From assembly GCA_948144175.1 (NCBI GenBank), contig CANXME010002461.1, forward strand, positions 1-64,000: a DNA stretch of 64,000 nt, written 5' to 3'. The number at the start of each line of letters is the position of its first letter. Within the stretch, counting starts at the first letter, position 1. Under the pieces are notes generated by a model. The model saw only the letters and a program-made list of their open reading frames with translations, was not told the origin of the DNA and made no database searches. Origin of the DNA: Closterium sp. NIES-65. Taxonomy: Eukaryota; Streptophyta; Zygnematophyceae; Desmidiales; Closteriaceae. Position numbers and translations under genes: made by a program. Below, piece by piece: positions 57,397 to 64,000 of the stretch.

Positions 57397-59076
57397 GATG
57401 TCACGTGTCGCTATACGTCGGTCAACATTTCGGGCTAGTAATAGTAGCGCTGCAGCTACTGCCGTGTTTTTTCTACTCCGAAATGTCCCGAGGCAACTCT
57501 GTCGTGTGCCTCGTGTAACAGTAATTCCCGAAGTAGTGTATACTCAGGCACCCAAATGCAGCCAGTCCCGGCTTTTACGTAATAGACTCCCCTTGCTGCT
57601 GCGAATTGTTGCGAATTTCCTCCTGTAAAGAATGGATCCATTTGGTACCCGTGGGTAAATAGGCGTGTCAGTAGTGGGCTTGTCTGGGCGAGTAGTATTG
57701 CGTGGATCTGGGCAGTGGGGCGGGTAAGTGCGTCGGCGATGTTTGAGGCTCCTTTTTTGTAAGTGACCGTGTAGTGAAAGTTGGACTCGAGAAAATCGAG
57801 CCAGCGAATTTGTCGTGGGTTGAGGTGTGGCTCTGCGCGAAGGTACTTTAGTGATTTATGGTCTGTCCGTACTGTCACGTTTGCACCGGTCAAGTAACAG
57901 CGCCATACTTTGAACGCGTGCACGATCGCAAACATTTCGCGGTCGTGTATCGGGTAAATTTTCTCGGGCGGATGCAATTTTTGTGACTCGTATGCGATGG
58001 GCTGTAGGCCATTGCCGAAGTCTTGTAGCAGTACGGTTCCGATGGCGATGTCGCTTGCGTCGGTAACGACTTGGAATGGGCCATGTGGGTCGGCGATGCG
58101 CAGGTTGGGCGTTGAACAGAGAACATTTTTCAGGGCAGAGAAGGCAACATGCTCTTTCTCCCCCCACGTAAATGCGACCCCCTTCCTCAGTAAATCCGTC
58201 AGTGGGGTAGTTAATCGTGCCATATCGGGGACGAACCGACGCACATAATTAACAAACCCTAGAAAGCTCTGCAGCTCAGAGATGTTCGTCGGGGGATGCC
58301 ACGCTTTTACTGTATCCAGCTTCTTTGGGTCGATTTCAACTCCAACCTCCGAAATAACGTGCCCTAAAAATTATAAGTACTCTGTGCTCGTCTAAAACCT
58401 TAAATACTGCTTCTAGATCTGCTAAGTGTTGCTGCTTATCCTGACTGTAAACTAGGATGTCGTCGAGGTAAACTATCACACATTTATCTAAGAGCGGCCT
58501 AAACGCCTCGTTCATGGTCATCTGAAAAGTCGCCGGTGCGTTGGTAAGCCCGAATGGCATCACAATGTACTCAAACGACACGTACCTAGTCCTGAAAGCT
58601 GTTTTGGTGCAGTCCGATGGTTTGACCCTAATCTGATGGTTTTCATGTGTAAACCCGAAGTTTCCCCCGCAAGAAACTTTTACTCTTTCCACCTTCTCCC
58701 GTATGGCCTGCGGCGTGCCGTCAACTAAGCGTGCGTCGATCTCTGGTACGCACCGGCTGAGTGTCAGTTGCAGTTTCCGTGCGGTTGCGGTATTAACTAA
58801 ACTATGGCTTGCTCCTCCGTCAATAGAAATCTTCACTACTGCTCCTTGTATTTTCCCGTGGATCAGTACTGGGCAATCCGTCGCTGTACCCTCTTTATTC
58901 ATCCGAGCCCGATCGATGGCGTGAATCGGTACTGTGAGTTGGTGAGGGTCGGTGCGGTTGGGCGAGCAGGCAGTCTCGTCAGTAGTTGGCCCGACTCCTA
59001 CTGACTGCTGGCGTTTCCTTGCCTCTGATACTCCTTCCCCTGCTCTGCTCCGCGGAGCCTCAGCTCCTCTGGGCAT
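57397..59076 (-). pseudogene. Gypsy protease-RT-RNase H and start of integrase, internally deleted
   Basis: The protease-like segment (VKISIDGGASHSLVNTATA) is followed only about 60 residues later by HQIRVKPSDCTKTAFRTRY, so the N-terminal RT (fingers) is deleted. RT continues with YIVMPFGLTNAPATFQ and VIVYLDDILVYSQ. A second small deletion with frameshift near 58370 leads to GHVISEVGVEIDPKKLDTVK. Then come RNase H (VVTDASDIAIGTVLLQ, VRTDHKSLKYLRAEP) and the integrase zinc-binding start (LLLHEAHDRVASGHFGVEKT). Three TAG codons (57456, 57423 and 57402 region) interrupt the stretch up to the copia-C site. Confidence 0.85.
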
Positions 59077-59213
59077 TCGCTCTTGCGATGGCCCGGCCTA
59101 TTGCAAGCAAAGCAGCGCCCCTTAAACAGTGCGACAGCTGCATTCATTGCAACGGCGTGTACAGTGGCGTGCTCGATCGGTCCCCGAGGACGATGTCCGT
59201 AGTAGGACCCCGG

Positions 59214-60711
59214 TCACGGACGACATAAAATGTCGATTTTCTTAGCGAGCGCGAGAATCTCGTTGAATTTCGAGAGCCCACGTAGCATGATTTCGTGCGA
59301 GATGTCCGGCTTCAGCCCTCTGACGTAACGGTCCACCCGCTCCGCTTCGTGCATGTAGCCGACTTGCTCGCATGATGCGAGAAAACCACTCGTGTAGACT
59401 TGAACCGATCCGAGCTGCCGCCAAGTACGCAGTCTCTGATGCGCCGAAATAGAAGCCACGATTGGCTCAAAGCACGCCCGAAGCCTTGCGCACCACGCAT
59501 CCCACGTGCTGTACTGGGCGGTCTCGCAGAACGAACTCCAGGTGATAGCTAGACCCGTGGGCCCTTCCTCTTGCGACGGTGGCTCAAAGGCGCGTGGCGA
59601 CGTCACGATGACTCGCCACCAGTCCATGGCGGGGCCCCTCAGCAGCGAAACGGCATACCGAATCTTTGCTACGTCCGACTCGACGTAATTCGCGTTGAAG
59701 AAGACGTTCATCGTGAAGACCCACGATTGAACCGTCGGACCTCCACGTTGGCTTCGGTCGAAGCAGGGCGGGCGTTGCGGCTTGAGTGGCATTGGTGTCA
59801 TGATGGCCTGTTCGCCACTTGTCGTCGCAAACTCCACGTGCCGACGGGCTTTACGAGGCTCCCGCGGGCTTGGTGCGACCCTGTTCCCTCCCATGCCAGG
59901 CATCGGCTGGGCGGCGCCATCACTGGCTGCGCCTGAGCGCAGTCCCATGTTATCGTGTTGTGTTGTGTCAGAGGTTCACTTGTGATCCCCGATTTATCAT
60001 ACGGAAGGGCTACAGGCATGTTGGCCTGGGGGGTTATAGGCGCACTGACCCGCTACTTAACAAGCCCTTTTATCCCAATGGTCTAGTGGTTGGGATTCTG
60101 ACATGGTATCAGAGCAAAGGTCTCGGGTTCGAATCCCGGTGTATGCACTTCGGGCATCCTTGTGCGGGGGGGTGTCAGAGGTCAGCTGGCGATCCCCGAT
60201 TGATCCAAGGGAATGGTTGCAGGCACGTTGGCCTGGGGGATTATGGGCGCACTGACCCGGTACTTTACAAGCCCTTTTATCCCAATGGTCTAGTGGTTGG
60301 GATTCTGACATGGTATCAGAGCGAAGGTCTCGGGTTCGAATCCCTGTGTGTGCACTTCGGGCATCCCAGTGCGGGGGGATTTTAGAGGTCCACTGGTGAT
60401 CCCCGATTGATCCTAGTGAAGGGTTACGGGCACGTTGGCCTGGGGGGTTATGGGCGCTCTCACCCGCTACACAAAAAAACCCTTTTATCCCAATGGTCTA
60501 TGTGGTTGGGATTGTGACATGTTGGTGTGCTGGACGAAATGACGATCTGTTCGTCCGATTGTGCAGATGCATTTGTTGGTGCGTGTGGTGGCGCGGGAGT
60601 GTTCACCGTTGATTGTTGACTCGCGGAGTCACGTTCCGCCGTGAGCGTCGCAATTTCGAGCGCCGAATCTTCAAGTTGGCGCACTAGACGGTCGAGCTGC
60701 TCCTGCGTCAA
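59214..60711 (-). pseudogene. Gypsy gag, interrupted by the TRIM
   Basis: The N-terminal part (60711-60525, EQLDRLVRQLEDSALEIATL) and main part (59948-59214) come into the same phase when the 559-bp TRIM plus one target duplication are removed. The main part has the retrotransposon gag pattern (FDRSQRGGPTVQSWVFTMN, LRGPAMDWWRVIV, RVDRYVRGLKPDI). It stops at TGA 59216-59214. A CCHC zinc knuckle (CFACNRPGHRKSEC) follows in the same frame at about 59114-59073. Confidence 0.85.
59966..60519. mobile_element. Tandem TRIM: three 138-140-bp LTRs and two 69-bp internal domains
   Basis: LTRs 59966-60103, 60173-60310 and 60380-60519 (TGTCAGA...TCTGACA in the first two) alternate with internal domains 60104-60172 and 60311-60379. 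Each internal domain starts with the full primer site TGGTATCAGAGC and ends in a G-rich polypurine tract. TGTTG duplications flank the array (59961-59965, 60520-60524). There is no coding capacity, and a single unit would be about 345 bp. The LTR end plus primer site plus internal start contains A box TGGTCTAGTGG, hairpin TCTGA/CATGGTA/TCAGA and B box GGTTCGAATCC in tRNA-like order. A tandem tRNA-derived SINE is the alternative reading; the 5-bp duplication and LTR signals favour a TRIM. Confidence 0.85.
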
Positions 60712-60907
60712 TGTTGCGAGCGTGGCGGGGGTGTCGGGCGAGCTCAGCTAGAGCCTCTGTTGTGGCCGTGCGTGCTTACGAGAGAGCACTACGAGTGGCG
60801 GTGCTGTGTTGCTGAGAGACGTCTACCCCCCACCCTAAACCCGAGATAGTGAGGAAGCGAAGGTGTGGGTGCGGTCCAAGAAGAGATCGTAAGCTCTGAA
60901 TACCAAG

Positions 60908-61250
60908 TTTTACGTGTGCAATTGAGTGAGCGAGCGAGAATTGCACTATCGAAGAAAAAGTACAAATGAGCGAAGGCATGAGCGAAGAATATATAGCGAA
61001 ACTACAGTGGTAACGCTAATGGACTGTGGTTGTCGCGTGACGGGCCTGGGACTGAGGATGGAAAAAGTGTCGAAGCGGAGGCCCGGAGCGCGGGTTACCC
61101 GCCGAGCCATGAGGTCAGGGTGCGACGTGCGAAGGTGGCGGGAGGATTGTCGATGCGAGAGTTGCGAGTGGTAACGGTGCTGACTGTGGTGCTATAGTGG
61201 TGTACGCGCTGAGCGGGGACGCGAACTAAGGAAAAGGATTTTTCCTCACA
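60908..61250 (-). repeat. Gypsy 5' LTR
   Basis: 343 bp. Its minus-strand end was probably ...CGTAACA as in the other LTR but now reads ...CGTAAAA. Contains TATATAT-like promoter sequence (minus strand CGCTATATATTC). AAAAC follows outside at 61251. Confidence 0.9.
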
Positions 61251-61255
61251 AAAAC

Positions 61256-61357
61256 TACCCATTTCGAGCCACCCATACTGAATGTAATTTCTACATGAAA
61301 CAAGTAGAAAGAGCTGATGCTAAGATGTAGATTTACACCAAACGAGATTTGTATGTT
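61256..61357. other. Short host segment right of the gypsy element
   Basis: About 100 bp of unique sequence, the former neighbour of 45886 before the gypsy insertion. No feature seen. Confidence 0.5.
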
Positions 61358-61662
61358 TGTAAGGAATTTGCTCAATATTCCTTATGCGCACCCTGCAACA
61401 TCGCGTACAGCAGCAGCCGATGTTCGCCCGTTATTGCTAACGGGACTTCGCCGACTTCGTGCGCACTGTTTTACCAAACCTCGCATTGCTGGCCCGGCCG
61501 TGTCGGCCTACGCTTCGGGACTAGCCCGAGCCTCGCTTCCAGCGTAGCACTAGCTAGCTCGCACGCACCACGTTACCGTTTGCATGTTTCGCGTATAAAT
61601 GTTCGCTCATGCCTTTGCTCACATTCTCTACTCGTTTGACACCTTAGTGCAATTCTCGCTAC
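61358..61662 (+). repeat. Inverted, diverged gypsy LTR fragment
   Basis: Starts TGTAAGGAA like the gypsy LTR read in the opposite direction and ends with TATAAATGTTCGCTCATGCC...TAGTGCAATTCTCGCT, clearly related to the reverse complement of 60908-61250. The last part (U5) is cut by the TRIM at 61663. No internal gypsy sequence follows. Confidence 0.75.
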
Positions 61663-61857
61663 TGTCAGAATCCAAACCACTAGACCATTGGGATAAAAGG
61701 GCTTGTTTAAGTAGCGGGTCAGTGCGCCCATAACCCCCCAGGCCAACGTGCCTGTAACCCTTCCCTAGGATCAATCGGGGATCACCAGTGGACCTCTGAC
61801 ACCCCCCCGCACTGGGATGCCCGAAGTGCATACACCGGGATTCGAACCCGAGACCTT
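61663..61857 (-). mobile_element. Second TRIM copy, inverted and truncated
   Basis: One LTR (61663-61801, 139 bp) and most of an internal domain (61802-61857) in reverse orientation. The polypurine tract and the B box (GGTTCGAATCCC on the minus strand) are intact. The sequence breaks off before the primer site and continues as the GC-rich leader of copia-5. Confidence 0.82.
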
Positions 61858-61899
61858 GGCCGGAGCGCGCTTGGCCCCTGCTCGAGTCGCGCCCCGTGT

Positions 61900-62640
61900 C
61901 GTTCCCCCCTCGCAGCCTCTAGCAGCCCCTATTACGGCCCCTCACGGCCCCGTCGCGCCGCCCTTGCAGTCCCGTCGAGCCGCCCTTTAAGCAGCCCTGT
62001 CGCCGCCCCTTACTGCAGCCCTCTCGCCGCCCTTTAAGCGGCCCCGTCGCCGCCCCTAACTGCGGCCCCGTCGCCACCCTTCAGCAGCCCCATCGCCACC
62101 CTTCAGCAGCCCCGTCGCCACCCTTCAGCGGCCCCGTCGCCTCCCACCCCTTCCGCGGCCCTGTTGCCGCCCTTTCAGCGGCCCTGTCGCCGCCCTTTTG
62201 CGGCCCCGTCGCCGCCCTTTCACAGGCCCCGTCGCCGCCCTTCAGCTGCCCCGTCACCGCCTTTCAGCGGTCCCGTCACCGCCCTTCCCGGCCCTGTCGC
62301 CGCCATTTCAGCGGCCCCGTCGCCGCCCCTACCTGCGGCCCCGTCGCCGCCCTTCGGCGGCCCCGTCGCCGCCCTTCCGCGGCCCCGTCGCCGCCCTTTC
62401 AGCGGCCCTGACGCCGCCCTTTCAGCGGCCCAGTTGCCTCCCTTCAGTGGCCCCACCGAGCCGCCCTTGATGCCGAGCTAACGAGCCGCTGCGCCGCAGA
62501 GCCACAAAGCTGCTGAGCCGCCGAGCCGCCAGTGCTGCCGAGCCGCCGAGCCGCCTTTGCCGCTGAGCCGCGTTTTGCCGCCGAGCCGCCGAGCCGCGTT
62601 TTGCCGCCGAGCCGCACTGCAGCCGAGGCGCCACTTCCTG
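61900..62640 (+). repeat. GC-rich tandem leader of copia-5
   Basis: GCGGCCCCGTCGCCGCCCTT-type units about 20 bp long, then GAGCCGCCGAGCCGC units (about 62460-62620). Same place and composition as the leaders of copia-3 and copia-C but different unit sequences. Confidence 0.85.
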
Positions 62641-62738
62641 TCGGCCTGCCCGGGTCCGCCTCACTTACCTGGTAAGAGTAGGGCCTCTGCCACTGCACTG
62701 CCCTGCCCCACTGTACTCACTGCCTGTCTACTGCTGTC

Positions 62739-64000
62739 ATGGCCACCCCTAGTGTTCTCACCTTTGACGCTGAGGGTCGGGCAGTTGACTTTGAGGTTTG
62801 GGTAGATGATCTGTAGCTTTTCCTACACTGCGATAGGGCAGACGGTCTCTCCCTGTTTGACCTCACTTCTGGTGCCTCTCCTGCCCCTGCTGCCGATGCT
62901 GAAGCCACTGTTCGCTCACAGTGGGCCACCCACGATGCTGCTGCTCGCCTTGGTGTGCACCGCCACTTACCGACCACTGAGCGTGCGCACTTTAGCCAGT
63001 ACAAGAGTGCTCAGACCTTGTACGACGCTGTAGTCGCACGCTACTCTTCCCCTAACACTGCTGCACTAAGCCGCCTCATGCTACCGTACCTCTTCCTTGA
63101 CCGTACTGCCTTTCCCACAGTCGCTGACCTCATGACGCACCTCCGCACTAGTGACACTCGCTACCGCGCTGCTCTTCCTGCTGAGTTCTGCGCCAAGAAC
63201 CCCCCCCCCCCATGTACATCACCCTCTACTACATAGTCATCCGGCTCCCTGACTCTCTTCGCGTAGTCAGGGACCACTTCCCCCAAGTTGCTCCCACCAC
63301 TCTCACCGTTGACCTCCTCGAGAAGGCCCTTCTAGCGGCAGAGAAGAGAACACTCCCTGTAGGAGCCTCTCGTGGTGACCCTCGCACCCCCGTCTTTGAG
63401 GGGTGTTCTTCCTCTCCCCTCTTGCCCTCAGTTGCCTCTGCTGCTGCGGCCGACCTCGTTGGTTTCAAGTCGGTCGGCGCTGCGTCTGCCCCGAGTGGGA
63501 AACGCCGCACCGGCAAGGGAAAGGGGGGCAAGGGCGCGGGTGGGGCTGGCGAGGGCGGTGGAGGTGGTGGTGGAGGTAGTGGAGGGAGTGGGGGTGGTGG
63601 TGGGAGTGGTGCCGGGGGTGGCGGCGGCAGCGGCAGCAGTGGAGGCGGAGGAGGCGGCGATGGTGGCGGAGGGAGCAGAGGCGGCGGAGGTGGCGGACGA
63701 GGCGGAGGTGGAGGAGGCGGCAGAGGCGGCAGCGGCGGTGGCGGCGGTGGCGGAGCCGGTCGCGACTCTGCGCAGAGGAGTGGCACAGGTGGTGGTCCGC
63801 GCCAGCAGCAGCGGAGTGGCGTGACCCTGTCCCCTCAGCAGCTTCGTGAGTGGTACAGTGCACATCAGCGCGGTGGGGGTTTTGGTCCCTGCACTTACGT
63901 CCTCCGTACCGACGACCGAGCTGGTGAGCAGTGCAGTGGCCCGCACTCCACCCAGCGCTGCTTCGGTCGCATGACGGATGCGTGGCGTCGCAAGTTCCCT
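62739..64000 (+). pseudogene. Copia-5 gag, with early stop and frameshift
   Basis: ATG at 62739 (MATPSVLTFDAEGRAVDFEV); TAG at 62814-62816 after 25 codons. The frame then continues through the gag domain to a poly-C tract near 63201-63211 where length change shifts it. Beyond that, the Gly-rich linker (63535-63760), Gln-rich start and PQQLREWYSAHQRGGGFGPC segment are readable up to the window end. Copia-3, copia-4 and copia-C have the same domain order. Confidence 0.85.

Larger units (their letters stand above)
45892..61250 (-). mobile_element. Decayed Ty3/gypsy element with three nested insertions
   Basis: LTRs 45892-46236 (345 bp) and 60908-61250 (343 bp) differ at roughly 6 percent of positions by eye. 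Perfect AAAAC target duplications lie at 45887-45891 and 61251-61255. The primer site on the minus strand after the 5' LTR is TTGGTATTCAGAGC, a degenerate initiator tRNA-Met site. Order on the minus strand is gag with zinc knuckle, protease, RT, RNase H, integrase and a chromodomain-like tail, which places it among the chromoviruses. Nested inside are a hAT transposon (47127-50977), copia-C (51308-57391) and a TRIM (59966-60519). Removing them leaves about 4.9 kb. Confidence 0.93.
61858..64000 (+). mobile_element. Copia-5: plus-strand copia, 5' truncated, running off the window
   Basis: Begins within the leader (CCGGAGCGCGCTTGGCCCC, matching CCCGGAGCGCGCTCAGCCC in copia-3) without LTR or primer site. 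It continues through GC-rich tandem repeats (about 61900-62640) into gag at 62739. The rest lies beyond 64000. Confidence 0.82.

Noticed and set aside
60071..60150. A tRNA gene
   Set aside because: A and B boxes and two hairpins are present, but no 7-bp acceptor stem closes the structure, the anticodon loop lacks U33, and the sequence is repeated as part of an LTR-like unit with target duplications.

Overview
The window is nuclear DNA from a plant-lineage (streptophyte) eukaryote. The host genes have GT-AG introns and belong to plant families: an SMP-C2 synaptotagmin-like membrane tether, a root-cap-domain secreted protein, a LINES-family protein and a CYSTM protein. They are separated by plant-type LTR retrotransposons primed by initiator tRNA-Met. 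The high GC, abundant simple repeats and GC-rich Ty1/copia elements suggest a charophyte-grade alga such as a zygnematophyte, but the species is inference.

Layout. 1-9800: 3' part of an SMP-C2 gene (+), ending in a 1,955-residue low-complexity exon. 9864-17370: a nearly intact copia element (copia-1, minus strand) with 5-bp target duplications. 17541-34694: an older copia (copia-2, minus) whose gag is split by 22982-34038, a chimera of two other copia elements joined tail to tail (copia-3 plus, copia-4 minus), both lacking their 3' ends. 35738-37602: root-cap-like gene (+). 38156-44400: LINES-like gene (+, seven-exon model). 44759-45363: small CYSTM gene (-, three exons), convergent with the LINES gene. 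45892-61250: a decayed Ty3/gypsy element (minus, chromodomain-like tail) carrying three nested insertions, each with its own target duplication: a hAT DNA transposon (47127-50977, plus), an RT-deleted copia (copia-C, 51308-57391, minus) and a very small tandem LTR element (TRIM, 59966-60519). 61358-61662: an inverted gypsy LTR fragment, cut by a second, truncated TRIM (61663-61857). 61858-64000: the start of another copia (copia-5, plus), running off the window.

Two observations stand out. First, the TRIM has 138-bp LTRs and a 69-bp internal domain, and the LTR/primer-site/internal junction reads like a tRNA with A box, 5-bp/7-nt anticodon-type hairpin and B box. It also shares its first seven terminal bases (TGTCAGA), primer site and G-rich polypurine tract with the local copia elements. 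Second, the two large host genes show repeated partial tandem duplications of exon edges. In the LINES region and just upstream of it, a TTGAGAATTCTCAA palindrome occurs four times in 4.6 kb and in at least two places sits exactly between the two copies of a duplicated segment. All annotation is from reading the sequence; no database search was run.
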